From the NCBI GenBank assembly GCA_903874955.1, contig CAIQTY010000020.1:1-47125 (forward strand): 47,125 bases of DNA. Direction: 5' to 3'. This document shows, in pieces, positions 34,469-43,780 of this stretch (positions are counted from its first letter, which is position 1; the number at the start of each line of letters is the position of its first letter). The position numbers and the translations under genes were made by a program. Below the pieces are notes generated by a model, which was not told the origin of the DNA, searched no databases, and saw nothing but the letters and a program-made list of their open reading frames with translations. The stretch is from an uncultured Alphaproteobacteria bacterium. GTDB lineage: Bacteria > Pseudomonadota > Alphaproteobacteria > Paracaedibacterales > CAITNM01.

Positions 34469-36004
34469 ATGTTTAAATTTTTGCTATTGGTTTCATTTTT
34501 TGAAATTGTTAATGCCGCCTCCCGCGCGGATGTTGAAAGATTATTCCTGCACTATAAAAGCAATAATGAAACGATAAGAAGGAATGTTGCGCCTGCTGTA
34601 CTTGTTGTCGAACACCTAATCACAGAATTAAAAAAAGAAACTGATGTTGATATAGCTGGGAAACGTGCTGCAACACTGCGGCACTTAATTAGTTCTGGCA
34701 CAGGCGTGGGCGGAATTAGAACCAGGCAAACCCATGGTGATAAATATCTAGCTAACGAAGCCGAAAGAGCAATCCTTATAAGCGCTATCGGTACAATTGA
34801 AACAATAGCATCACTGGTTGATGGAAATTTTTCCTTTCATTTTTGTTCTCGCACTCCATCAAAACCTAAAAGCTATATCAAAAAGAATGCAGGAGCCTAT
34901 CGAACCGAAAATGCCGAAACGCTTAATCGGATGGCAGCGAATAACGTTCTAAAACCAGAAGAGCAAGCACATATTACAACGGTATATGCTATTGCTCGGG
35001 CGACACAATTACGCATTGAAAACCAAGACGTTAAAAATCAAGAAATTCCATACTTTGTAAGAATGACCATTAATAGCCGTCACTTACCAAATTTCATGCG
35101 CGAGATCTATAAACAAGATATATGGCAATCATCCAGCTTTAGGGTGATACTTCAAGATACAAAAATTTTACCAAATCCTTGGACATTAATAGACTTTGAA
35201 AGTCCACAATTAGGAATTGTGCAGACTCTTGTTACTTTAAAGGAAACTGATAACAACAAGAGACGATCCTATTCTAACTTAAAAATAAAAATAGTCAGCA
35301 AATCAGAAATAACTGTTGATGAAAAATTAGATTTATATTACGTACCAAGAGATGGTGCATGTTATTGGTATGTAAATCACACCATTTACGGCTACGAGCT
35401 ACCTTCTGATATTCTTGAATTGATACAAGATAATTTAATTGAAGGTGAAAATGAAGAATTTAGGGAAATATTAATCGATAATATTCTAAGTCTTTTCTTT
35501 TATGTATGCATTGATGAAAAAGAAAGACCGAAAAATGAAAAAGAATACTTTCAAGAGATGCTTAAAAAGAAACATTCATTGAAAGAAGAAAAAATACTAA
35601 ATTCTTTAATTTCACAAAAAGAACTAAAATATAGATTACCTGAGAGCGAATATAGAGAACTATTTACTGTAAGCTCCGAATGTCTGAGACAAATTATGGA
35701 ATACTATATTGATTTACTAAGAAAATCGTTGGGTGAAACAATATATTTACAACCTCCAGCACTTGTAGCGCGTCCTTTCTTAAGGCCTGAGAGAAATCGT
35801 TTAAACTGGGGGGGATTTTCTTCTCTTTCTACGACTTTTGAATATGATGAACAGTTTAAAAATGAATTATTTTTCAAATATTCACACCAGCACCATGATC
35901 ACATCCATGCAAGTGTTCTGGTGCCAAGAACAACAACACCTCGAACCCTAGTTGATTGGGTTAAAGCCGTTACCAGGGAAAAAGTAACTGGTGCAGATCG
36001 TTGA
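34469..36004 (+). CDS. Exported protein with OTU-like cysteine protease motifs, second copy
   Basis: A 511-residue protein starting MFKFLLLVSFFEIVNAASRA, a signal peptide cleaved near VNA. Residues 295-298 read DGAC within VPRDGACYWYVNHTIYG, the OTU-type Asp-Gly-x-Cys followed by an aromatic residue. A His-rich segment, SHQHHDHIHASVLVPR (residues 472-487), lies about 180 residues later, the right place for the catalytic His and within the usual spacing. The N-terminal 290 residues are helical, Arg/Lys-rich and of unknown role. No clear ribosome binding site is seen. Together with the 29410 gene it brackets tssF-tssG on the same strand. Not similar enough to that gene to call paralogous except around the motifs. 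The function is inferred. Confidence 0.45.
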   Translation: MFKFLLLVSFFEIVNAASRADVERLFLHYKSNNETIRRNVAPAVLVVEHLITELKKETDVDIAGKRAATLRHLISSGTGVGGIRTRQTHGDKYLANEAERAILISAIGTIETIASLVDGNFSFHFCSRTPSKPKSYIKKNAGAYRTENAETLNRMAANNVLKPEEQAHITTVYAIARATQLRIENQDVKNQEIPYFVRMTINSRHLPNFMREIYKQDIWQSSSFRVILQDTKILPNPWTLIDFESPQLGIVQTLVTLKETDNNKRRSYSNLKIKIVSKSEITVDEKLDLYYVPRDGACYWYVNHTIYGYELPSDILELIQDNLIEGENEEFREILIDNILSLFFYVCIDEKERPKNEKEYFQEMLKKKHSLKEEKILNSLISQKELKYRLPESEYRELFTVSSECLRQIMEYYIDLLRKSLGETIYLQPPALVARPFLRPERNRLNWGGFSSLSTTFEYDEQFKNELFFKYSHQHHDHIHASVLVPRTTTPRTLVDWVKAVTREKVTGADR

Positions 36005-36005
36005 G

Positions 36006-37937
36006 TTATTTTAAGGCTTCTCGCTTGACTTCAACCAGGCAGGTATCAACCTCATTGTTGGCACCTAGCGCCGTGATTTGGTAATACCCCTCGTTTTTTG
36101 GTTGCCATTTATAGGCTACTTTTGATTCGCCTACAAAAGTACCATTGATGTACCACAGCACAGCATCAGCGCTAGAGCTTTGCAAAAAAAACCCCTCCCC
36201 TTCAGGAACACAAAGGATCGTATTATTTTTTGGCATACGAATGCTAAATGCTTTCTTTTCCTGGCTTTTAAAACGCAAAGACTGTTTAATCAAATTCGGT
36301 TGCTGGTTTTGCTGGCTGATAAGAATTGGATCAATACCGATATGATTAAAAACCTGTATCATCAAAGGAGCTGCGATTTGCCGCCCATGATAACCGGGAC
36401 AAGGGCTTCCATCGGCCCTGCCGACCCAGATACCGACCACGTGCTGGCTATCGTAACCAATACTCCAAGCGTCGCGGAAACCATAGCTGGTGCCAGTTTT
36501 ATAGGCAATTCCAGGATTTTTCAAACGCTGATCTGGCATGGGGGTTTGCGCTAAAGTATCACTAAGCCAAAAATGGGTTGATGGTTTAAGAAGATCGCCT
36601 TTGGCCATAGCTGCATAGAGATTGACAAGACCCAAGAGGCTCATACCGACTCCCCCTAAACCAATCGCGAGACCAGGTCTTTTGTTAGCGCTGGAATTGA
36701 AACGCATTTCAAGCTTAGTTGATTTTAGCCAATCGAAAAAATAGCCAGGACCGATTTGATCAAGCACTTGAACAACCGGCGTATTTAATGATTGTTGAAG
36801 TGCTTCTTCAATGGTTAAATCACCACAAAATTGCATATCAAAATTTTCTGGCATGTAGCCTTTTAAATTTATTGGCTTATCGGTGATCAACGTGTTTGGG
36901 TTGATGTAGCCTCGATCAAAGGCTAAACCAAAAATAAAAGGCTTCAGCAAAGACCCGGGAGACCTAATCGCTTGACACATATCATTCCCATCCAGGCGGT
37001 GACATCCACCTACCCCACCTACCCCACCTACGTAAGCTATAATCTGATTTGTTTTAAAATTATAGACAATGCAGGCGGCGCTCATTGGCGCTGGCAATTT
37101 TTGCACATAGGTAAGCAGTAAGTCAGTGACTGAGCTTTGGTAGGCTTTGTCTAAAGTCAAAATAGCCTTTGGCGATTGATATAATCTAAAGGCATGAGGG
37201 GCTAATTTAACAAAAGGAGTGACATTAATTTTACAAGTTTCTCCTAAAGCCTCTATCACCTCTCCTTGCTTCTGTTGAATTCTCCGCAAGACCTTATTTT
37301 TGGCAAGGTTAGCTCTTTTAATAGCTCTATCTGGTCTTAAGCAACTTGGTGATTGAGGAATGGCCACAAGCATCGCCTTATAACTTAATGGCAAAAATTG
37401 AGGTTCTTTGCTGAAATAATATAGGCTTGCTGCCCTGATTCCATGAATATTTCCCCCATAGGGCGCAAGGCTTAGGTAAATTTTCAAAATTTCTTTTTTA
37501 CTAAACTGCGCCGTTAACCTAAGGGCACAATGCATTTCTAAGATTTTTTTCCAAAACGTTCTAGGCCCTGGATCTAATAATCTTGCCACCTGCATTGTAA
37601 GAGTTGACCCGCCTGAAATAATTTTGCGATGCACGACCGCTTGCCAAAGTGCCCTTACCAGAGCAAATGGATTAATACCCGGGTGCACATAAAACCATTT
37701 ATCTTCAAAATTTAATAATAAATCTTCAAATTGCTTATCAATGGTTTGGGCTTTTAGCATCCAAGAATCGTGGCGATTACGTTCAATATGCAGCAGCTCT
37801 CCATTTCGGTCATACATCGCTCTAGATTCTTGATTGTATTTTGTAAGATCAACCGGCAAAAACAGACTCAAAGCCAAAAGTAACAAAACGCTGGCTATAA
37901 TTTTTCGTGACTTTGTGGCAAGGTATAATTGATACAA
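36006..37937 (-). CDS. pbpC: Penicillin-binding protein 1C
   Basis: A bifunctional peptidoglycan synthase. An N-terminal membrane anchor (IASVLLLLALSLFLPV) is followed by a GT51 glycosyltransferase domain with NFEDKWFYVHPGINPFALVR (catalytic Glu and EDxxFxxHxG) and GGSTLTMQVARLL. The transpeptidase domain follows, with SPGSLLKPF (active SxxK), SLNTP (SxN) and KTGTSYGFRDAW (KTG). The C-terminal BiPBP_C domain ends the protein. 643 residues is shorter than the E. coli 770, mainly from compact linkers. The start is TTG with AAGAGAA before it; an in-frame TGA lies nine bases upstream, so no earlier start exists. rsmA is divergent. Confidence 0.93.
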   Translation of the reverse strand: MYQLYLATKSRKIIASVLLLLALSLFLPVDLTKYNQESRAMYDRNGELLHIERNRHDSWMLKAQTIDKQFEDLLLNFEDKWFYVHPGINPFALVRALWQAVVHRKIISGGSTLTMQVARLLDPGPRTFWKKILEMHCALRLTAQFSKKEILKIYLSLAPYGGNIHGIRAASLYYFSKEPQFLPLSYKAMLVAIPQSPSCLRPDRAIKRANLAKNKVLRRIQQKQGEVIEALGETCKINVTPFVKLAPHAFRLYQSPKAILTLDKAYQSSVTDLLLTYVQKLPAPMSAACIVYNFKTNQIIAYVGGVGGVGGCHRLDGNDMCQAIRSPGSLLKPFIFGLAFDRGYINPNTLITDKPINLKGYMPENFDMQFCGDLTIEEALQQSLNTPVVQVLDQIGPGYFFDWLKSTKLEMRFNSSANKRPGLAIGLGGVGMSLLGLVNLYAAMAKGDLLKPSTHFWLSDTLAQTPMPDQRLKNPGIAYKTGTSYGFRDAWSIGYDSQHVVGIWVGRADGSPCPGYHGRQIAAPLMIQVFNHIGIDPILISQQNQQPNLIKQSLRFKSQEKKAFSIRMPKNNTILCVPEGEGFFLQSSSADAVLWYINGTFVGESKVAYKWQPKNEGYYQITALGANNEVDTCLVEVKREALK

Positions 37938-37951
37938 AAGTTCTCTTCATA

Positions 37952-38797
37952 ATGAAATTTACACACCTAAAAACTATATTAGAAAAACACCAACTTTGGG
38001 CAAAAAAATCGCTGGGGCAGCATTTTTTAAGTGATGAAAGTGTCTGCCAAAGAATGGTGCAGCATTTGAGTTTAAAAGGTGAAACTGTAATCGAAGTTGG
38101 CCCTGGTCCTGGCAGTTTGACTGATATTTTGTTAAAAGAGCGACCAGCTCTGCTGTTTGCCATTGAAAAAGATCAACGGTTTATCAATATTTTAAATGAA
38201 TTTGAAATTCCGGCTGATACGATATTTAATATTCTTCAGGCTGATGCCTTAAAAGTATCGATATCACAAATTTTAAAGGACCATCAAGTCAACAAGCCAT
38301 GCCGTATCGTCGCAAATCTTCCTTATAATATTGGTACCGAGCTTTTAATCCGCTGGATTGATGACATAAACAATATTGAATCGATCACGGTGATGCTGCA
38401 ACGGGAAGTGGTTGATCGCATGCGCGCTGAGGTTGGCACCAAAGATTATGGCCGTTTGGCAATTGTGATGCAATCGTGCTTTATGGTGGAAGAAGTTTTC
38501 CAAATTCCACCTGAGGCCTTTATCCCTCCACCAAAAGTGTGGTCAAGCGTTGCTTATTTAAAGCCACTTGAGCAATTGCCCGATCCAAAAGTAATCAAAA
38601 CGCTAGGGAAATTAACCAATAGCGCGTTTTGCCAACGGCGAAAAATGCTGCGGGCAAGTTTAGGAAAATCGCTGCCATTAACCTTGTGGCAAAAAATATG
38701 TGATACACTTAATATCGATGAAACCCATCGTCCAGAGCAGCTGGATGCCAAGACATTTTTAGCAATGGCCGAAATATGCAATCAGGAACAAATTTAG
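37952..38797 (+). CDS. rsmA: 16S rRNA (adenine1518/1519-N6)-dimethyltransferase RsmA
   Basis: KsgA/RsmA dimethylates two adenosines in the 3' hairpin of 16S rRNA. KSLGQHFLSDESVCQRMV, the SAM motif VIEVGPGPGSLT, the acidic IEKDQRF, and the catalytic NLPYNIGTELL (NLPY) are all present, with the C-terminal domain FCQRRKMLRASLG. The start at ATG 37952 gives the usual 281 residues beginning MKFTHLKTILEKHQLWAKK. The open frame continues 15 codons upstream into pbpC. The end overlaps the aminopeptidase start by 22 bases. Confidence 0.95.
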   Translation: MKFTHLKTILEKHQLWAKKSLGQHFLSDESVCQRMVQHLSLKGETVIEVGPGPGSLTDILLKERPALLFAIEKDQRFINILNEFEIPADTIFNILQADALKVSISQILKDHQVNKPCRIVANLPYNIGTELLIRWIDDINNIESITVMLQREVVDRMRAEVGTKDYGRLAIVMQSCFMVEEVFQIPPEAFIPPPKVWSSVAYLKPLEQLPDPKVIKTLGKLTNSAFCQRRKMLRASLGKSLPLTLWQKICDTLNIDETHRPEQLDAKTFLAMAEICNQEQI

Positions 38798-40518
38798 CAG
38801 AAACGAATTTAGAAAAACTCCGCACATGGATGGCTACCAATAATGTAGAAGCAATTCACGTACCCCGAGAAGACATGTTTGGCGGCGAATACGTAACAGC
38901 ATCAGATGAACGCCTGGCTTGGGTAAGCGGATTTACCGGTAGCGCTGGCCTTGCAATTATCACCATTGATGAAGCCCATTTGTTTGTCGATGGACGCTAC
39001 ACCCTGCAAGCTAAAGCGCAGGCAAGTGATTTTGAAATTCATGCTCTTTCGCATTCAGAGATTATCAAGGTTTGGGACTCTCTTAAACCTGCAACACTCC
39101 ACTACGATCCCTGGCTAATGCCCGTGAAACAGCTTAAAAACTGGAACGAATCAATAAACCTAAAGCCTCTTAAGGAAAATTCAATCGATATACTTTGGAC
39201 TGATCGCCCAACCCCTGATTCTAAGCCAGCCTATGATTACCCAATGGAATATGCAGGTAAAAGCCGGGAGGAGAAGTTAGAATATATTCGCGATCCTTTA
39301 ACAGAAAAGGAGGCCATTTTCCTTAGCAACGCAGAATCGGTTTGTTGGTTGCTTAATATACGCGGGGCTGACTTGCCCCATGTGCCCTTGCTGCACTGTA
39401 TGGCACTAATTACAAAAGAAGATATAACCCTGTTTTGTGACCCGCAAAAAATCACGCAGGATCTGGCAAAAAAATTAAACATTAAAGTCGTGCCCTTTGA
39501 AAGAATGCTCTCAACCATACAGTCTCTGCGTACAACCATTGTAGCTGATAGCACTACCACCCCATCGGCCTTGCTAAAAAAGGGTAATCACCTTCAATTT
39601 CAACGAAATATTATTTTTAATTGGCAGCCTGATCCCTGCGAATTACCTAAAGCCAAAAAGAATGTAACCGAACAAGAAGGCATGCGCCAGTGTCACATTC
39701 GTGATGCTGCTGCAGTAATCCGTTTTTGGAAGTGGCTAGAGGCACAAAAAAATATTACCGAGGTAGAAGCGCAAGACCAGCTTGGAGTTTTCAGATCCCA
39801 AATCGATCTGTACCAGGGAGATAGTTTCGCAACCATATCAGGCTTTGGCCCCCACGGGGCGATCGTGCATTACCGGGCAACACCTGAGAGTAACATTCCC
39901 CTTGGAAAGGGATTATATCTGCTTGATTCTGGCGGCCAATATCTCGATGGCACAACCGATATTACCCGAACTTTTGCAATTGGGACGCCCACCCAGCAGC
40001 AAAAAGAACATTACACCCTGGTGCTTAAGGGGCATATTGCTCTTTCTAATATTACCTTTCCCGTTGGGACAACCGGCGCACAGCTCGACGCCCTCGCCCG
40101 GCAATATCTATGGAATCAGGGGCTTGATTATAGCCATGGCACTGGTCATGGGGTTGGAAGCTTTTTGAATGTGCATGAGGGCCCCCAAGGTATAAGTAAG
40201 GCCCGCGGTACTGTTTTAGAACCGGGTATGGTGGTGTCAAATGAACCCGGACTCTACCTTGAAGGCGAATACGGCATTCGTATTGAAAATCTTCAGATTG
40301 TTACAAAATCAACATGCAATGGTTTTTTATGTTTTGAACCGCTTACCTTGGTACCTTATGAGCCTTTATTAACTGACACATCCTTGCTGATCAACAGCGA
40401 AATCACCTGGCTAAAGGGCTACTGCCAAGCAATTTTGGATAAAATATCACCAACATTAAATAAACCAGAACAAGACTGGCTAAAAGATAAAATCAATAAT
40501 ATTAGCGAAAGCTTATAA
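38776..40518 (+). CDS. Aminopeptidase P family protein (M24B)
   Basis: A dimetal Xaa-Pro aminopeptidase of the long form (580 residues) with two N-terminal creatinase-like domains and a C-terminal pita-bread domain. Early signatures are ERLAWVSGFTGSAGLA and DGRYTLQAKAQ. The metal ligands are in LLDSGGQYLDGTTDITRTF (two Asp), GTGHGVGSFLNVHEGP (His), SNEPGLYLEGEYGIRIENL (two Glu). It cleaves the N-terminal residue before proline and helps recycle peptides. It overlaps the rsmA 3' end by 22 bases, so the genes are probably co-transcribed. Confidence 0.94.
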   Translation: MQSGTNLAETNLEKLRTWMATNNVEAIHVPREDMFGGEYVTASDERLAWVSGFTGSAGLAIITIDEAHLFVDGRYTLQAKAQASDFEIHALSHSEIIKVWDSLKPATLHYDPWLMPVKQLKNWNESINLKPLKENSIDILWTDRPTPDSKPAYDYPMEYAGKSREEKLEYIRDPLTEKEAIFLSNAESVCWLLNIRGADLPHVPLLHCMALITKEDITLFCDPQKITQDLAKKLNIKVVPFERMLSTIQSLRTTIVADSTTTPSALLKKGNHLQFQRNIIFNWQPDPCELPKAKKNVTEQEGMRQCHIRDAAAVIRFWKWLEAQKNITEVEAQDQLGVFRSQIDLYQGDSFATISGFGPHGAIVHYRATPESNIPLGKGLYLLDSGGQYLDGTTDITRTFAIGTPTQQQKEHYTLVLKGHIALSNITFPVGTTGAQLDALARQYLWNQGLDYSHGTGHGVGSFLNVHEGPQGISKARGTVLEPGMVVSNEPGLYLEGEYGIRIENLQIVTKSTCNGFLCFEPLTLVPYEPLLTDTSLLINSEITWLKGYCQAILDKISPTLNKPEQDWLKDKINNISESL

Positions 40519-40522
40519 ATTA

Positions 40523-40550
40523 TTGACAAAATATGTTTTTATAGTATACT
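40523..40550 (+). promoter_or_regulatory. Strong sigma-70 promoter upstream of the MFS gene
   Basis: TTGACA, a 16-base spacer and TATACT. It starts four bases after the aminopeptidase stop, so it separates the MFS gene from that operon. The expected start point falls at about 40557. Confidence 0.72.
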
Positions 40551-40556
40551 AATAAC

Positions 40557-40604
40557 ATGATTAAATTTTATGTACTCTTACTCGGTCTGAATCTGCGCAG
40601 CTAG
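40557..40604 (+). CDS. Putative 15-residue leucine-rich leader peptide
   Basis: The frame encodes MIKFYVLLLGLNLRS, with five Leu of fifteen (codons CTC, TTA, CTC, CTG, CTG), and ends at TAG. Its ATG coincides with the predicted transcript start, so it would be read as a leaderless mRNA. A hairpin begins within its last codons. Position and composition suggest a regulatory leader for the transporter gene 72 bases on. A chance frame is possible. Confidence 0.4.
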   Translation: MIKFYVLLLGLNLRS

Positions 40605-40612
40605 TGCTGTGC
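40595..40612 (+). promoter_or_regulatory. Hairpin overlapping the leader peptide stop
   Basis: GCGCAGC (40595-40601) pairs with GCTGTGC (40606-40612), with one G-U pair and a TAGT loop that contains the stop codon. A ribosome stalling on the leader would cover the left arm. Confidence 0.45.
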
Positions 40613-40676
40613 TATTTGTCTATTCCAATTTTCCCATTTATGAATTAGTTTAAACTCCAAGTACCAGGAGCAAGTT

Positions 40677-41885
40677 ATGTTATCTTTATCACCTTACCAA
40701 GCGTGGTCGATGTGGGCAGTTGCCTCGTTGTTTTACGCTTATCAATATGTTTTAAGAGTCTTACCTAATATTATCATGCCAGATCTACTCACGCACTTTA
40801 ATGCAAGTGCGATGGAATTTGGCCAATTTGCAGGACTGTATTACGTAGGTTATGCAGGCGCGCATATTCCGTTGGGACTTTGGATCGACAGAAAAAGCCC
40901 CAAAATAGTAATTCCTATCTGCATTCTATTAACTGTCGCTGGCATTTTACCCTTAGTCCTTAGTAACACCATTGCTGCTGCAAACATAGGTAGGTTCATT
41001 ATGGGCATCGGCTCCTCTGGGGCAATATTAGGCGCATTCAAAGTGATTCGCCTAGGATTTCCAGAATCTCATTTCAACAGAATGTTAGGTATATGCGTAA
41101 CCGTTGGACTCCTTGGGGCTTTATACGGCGGTATGCCTGTCCGACACTTACTAGAATCAACGCACTGGCAAACAGTTATTTTATATTTTTGTTGGTTTGG
41201 TATAGCACTTGCTGCTTTTGCTTATTTTTCTATCCCGTCTCAGCATAAACCTGTCATAGCCCCCAATAATATTTTTGAAGATATTACCCAGGTATTTAAG
41301 AATAAAAATGTTTTGATCGTTTGCTTCTGTGCTGGCTTAATGGTCGGTCCCCTAGAAGGATTCGCTGATGTCTGGGGCGCTGGTTTCGTCCAATGTGTTT
41401 ATCATCTCTCTCCGGCAAATGCTGCGGGGATTACATCGTTAATATTCCTTGGTATGTGCGTGGGCGCGCCAGGACTTACATACCTTGCAGATAAATTAGG
41501 CAAACATATAAACGTTATTATTTTCGCCGGATTATTTAAAGCACTTGTGTTTACATTTATTTTAATTGGACTTGGCACAACTCAACTACTTTCAGTACTT
41601 TTCGTCGCCGTAGGAGTTTGCTGCGCTTACCAGATCATTGCGATCTATACAGCAAGTACGTATGTGCGTGAACGGCACGTTGGGCTTACCACAGCAGTTG
41701 CAAACATGATTATTATGACCTTTGGATATTTTTTCCACAGTTGCATTGGCGCAATGATGGGAACTCATCAAGCCGATGGAAACTTCACCCATGATCAATA
41801 CATCAATGGGCTCAGTATTATTCCAATTTGTCTGGTTATCGCTGCGTTTGGCTTTATATTTTTGCTTAGAAAAAACAAAGCCTAG
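40677..41885 (+). CDS. Major facilitator superfamily transporter
   Basis: A 402-residue inner-membrane transporter with about 12 hydrophobic spans. The start YQAWSMWAVASLFYAYQYVL with RVLPNIIMPDLL, then GQFAGLYYVGYAGAHIPLGL and WIDRKSP (the loop 2-3 A motif in variant form), are typical of an MFS subgroup found in Legionella, Coxiella and Rickettsiales-like bacteria. Its substrate is unknown; members in intracellular bacteria often import host metabolites. AGGAGCAAGTT precedes the ATG. A promoter, leader frame and hairpin stand before it and a long hairpin after it, so it is an independently transcribed unit. Confidence 0.9.
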   Translation: MLSLSPYQAWSMWAVASLFYAYQYVLRVLPNIIMPDLLTHFNASAMEFGQFAGLYYVGYAGAHIPLGLWIDRKSPKIVIPICILLTVAGILPLVLSNTIAAANIGRFIMGIGSSGAILGAFKVIRLGFPESHFNRMLGICVTVGLLGALYGGMPVRHLLESTHWQTVILYFCWFGIALAAFAYFSIPSQHKPVIAPNNIFEDITQVFKNKNVLIVCFCAGLMVGPLEGFADVWGAGFVQCVYHLSPANAAGITSLIFLGMCVGAPGLTYLADKLGKHINVIIFAGLFKALVFTFILIGLGTTQLLSVLFVAVGVCCAYQIIAIYTASTYVRERHVGLTTAVANMIIMTFGYFFHSCIGAMMGTHQADGNFTHDQYINGLSIIPICLVIAAFGFIFLLRKNKA

Positions 41886-41892
41886 ATTGTTT

Positions 41893-41930
41893 TGGCACAC
41901 TTAGGTCTTTGGAAAGATCCTGGTGTGTCA
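41893..41930 (+). terminator. Long hairpin after the MFS gene
   Basis: TGGCACAC...GTGTGTCA with TCTTT...AAAGA at the apex forms an 18-position stem with a few wobble pairs and two mismatches. It begins seven bases after the stop. No T run follows, so it may be an RNA-end stabiliser rather than a classic terminator. Confidence 0.5.
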
Positions 41931-42126
41931 TCCCCACTAGGACTCAAAATTAATTTCTTAAAAATTAAAGTTATCAGTTCGCAAGCAACAAATAATCAAT
42001 ACGTTTACATATAATGCAATTTAAGGTTATTTTGTATCTAAACTAATTGTACCCCATAAACTATTGTGCTATTGCTTTCATCAGCTCGTTAAAAACTTTA
42101 ACTTATTTAATTTTTTAGAGGTGGTT

Positions 42127-43443
42127 ATGAAATATAAGTATGCAATGGCTCTTATAGTTTCCCTAAATTTGGGAACTATTTTTAGCGCTACCATCATTGG
42201 TGACTTTACTGAAACTGTTAGCACTGATGAACGAAGATACCAAATAGCTCAGAAGCGCTGGGCAGCAAAGGCTAATGAGAGATTTGCTTATGGGATAGCA
42301 AAATCAGATGAAGAACGCAGTAATGCACTAGAAAAATATACAACTGATGTATTACAAGAAGAAGCTGCTCTTCGAGAATTAAGAATCAATGTTATTTCCA
42401 TGGATTATGCAGCGCTTAAGACAGAAATTAATGACAATTCAGAATTCTATAAAACCGATATTGGAATCAGCTTCCTATATGGTTGGATACTGAATCAGTT
42501 CAAATTAAATGATTCTGATACTGATACTGCTAAAAAAGAAATTGTAACCCCTTTTTATGTCGGTAAATACTTTAGTTTTGGATCGATGTTTGGTGCGTAT
42601 TTAGGTAATTTAGACAACGAAAATGCTAAAGATCAGCTTAGCCCCATATTTGAAACTTGGGTAAAGAATCTTGAAAGCCAACCTGATGAGGAAAAACAAA
42701 AAACCAAATTCGACTTCCTTTTCGATGGAATTATTCCGCTCCATTATGCTATTGAGCAAGCACAGAAAAATGCAGCTCATAGTAGTGCAGCAAAAGTAGA
42801 AGCACCTTATGAAACACCGCAAGAGCTCTTCAGAGAAACCTTATATTCACCAGCGCCTTCAACCGCTGATGCAATTTTAGATGATGGAACATCCTTATCA
42901 CCTACTGCGAGCGCTGTTGACCCTAGTTCAACTCTTGAAGAGGAAAAGGAAAAGAAAAAACAAACACTTGTTCAAAAATTTAAAGATGAACATAAAGATC
43001 TTATCGCTGCTATTGAACAAGTAGGGACATTACTCAAGACTGATGGCACTTTCGATTTTATTGACTCTTTCCCAATGACAGAAGATCCAAGGATTCATGC
43101 ATTGATCAAGACCTATTTAGCTTTGTTCAAAAAAGAAGATCCCAGAATTATTGAAGTAAACATAACAGAGATTAAAAAAATTAAAAAGAAAACAGTTTAT
43201 ACCGATAAAACCCAGCGACTTAAAGTTTGGGACGAACTATATAAAATGAAAGATAAAGATAAAAATAAAATAATTGTATATAGCCCTAGAACAACAGAAA
43301 CAATAGAGAACAAAATAAAAAACGGAGAACCATGTAAGGTACGACAAGCTGCATTACAAGCTGCACTTTATGTATTAACAAGAAAATTAACAGAATTACA
43401 ACAAAAACTCAATGAAGATATAGCTAAAATAGACGTCACTTAA
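42127..43443 (+). CDS. Exported protein, tandem unknown family, member 1
   Basis: I do not recognise this family. The start is the ATG after AGAGGTGG; the product begins MKYKYAMALIVSLNLGTIFS, a signal peptide. Residues 35-250 are the conserved module shared with the two following genes: YQIAQKRW, KSDEERSNALEKYTT (identical at protein level in member 2), GISFLYGWILNQF, VTPFYVGKYFSFGSMFGAYL, FDFLFDGIIPLHYAIEQA and YETPQELFRETLYSP. The remainder (about 185 residues) is specific to this copy, Lys/Glu-rich, without motifs. It has a good terminator. The 438 residues end without cysteines, unlike member 2. Confidence 0.75.
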   Translation: MKYKYAMALIVSLNLGTIFSATIIGDFTETVSTDERRYQIAQKRWAAKANERFAYGIAKSDEERSNALEKYTTDVLQEEAALRELRINVISMDYAALKTEINDNSEFYKTDIGISFLYGWILNQFKLNDSDTDTAKKEIVTPFYVGKYFSFGSMFGAYLGNLDNENAKDQLSPIFETWVKNLESQPDEEKQKTKFDFLFDGIIPLHYAIEQAQKNAAHSSAAKVEAPYETPQELFRETLYSPAPSTADAILDDGTSLSPTASAVDPSSTLEEEKEKKKQTLVQKFKDEHKDLIAAIEQVGTLLKTDGTFDFIDSFPMTEDPRIHALIKTYLALFKKEDPRIIEVNITEIKKIKKKTVYTDKTQRLKVWDELYKMKDKDKNKIIVYSPRTTETIENKIKNGEPCKVRQAALQAALYVLTRKLTELQQKLNEDIAKIDVT

Positions 43444-43464
43444 TTATCCTAATCTAATCTGCGT

Positions 43465-43499
43465 AATGGCAAGGCTTTTGAAGTTTTGCCATTTTTTTT
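43465..43499 (+). terminator. Terminator after tandem family member 1
   Basis: AATGGCAA (43465-43472) and TTGCCATT pair around an inner CTT/AAG, followed by an uninterrupted T run. It lies 21 bases past the stop. The rest of the 337-base gap to the next gene is AT-rich and holds nothing else that I can support. Confidence 0.92.
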
Positions 43500-43780
43500 C
43501 ACAAAACGATGACGATCAATTTCAATAGCAAAACAAATCTCAAAAAAAGAATTGATTTTCTAGAATTCTTAAAAAATTCCTCAAGCTTGGTTTTTACACC
43601 TCATCAGTAATTATAATTCTAATATATTTCATATTCATTAACATTATAACATTTAAAATAAATAAAATGATTTTTTAATATTAATTTATGTTTCCATCAT
43701 TGATATTTGGAAAATATTATGCTAACTGATTGTTCAGATTGCAATTAAATTTATTTAAAAAATTAATTTTTGAGGTTTTT

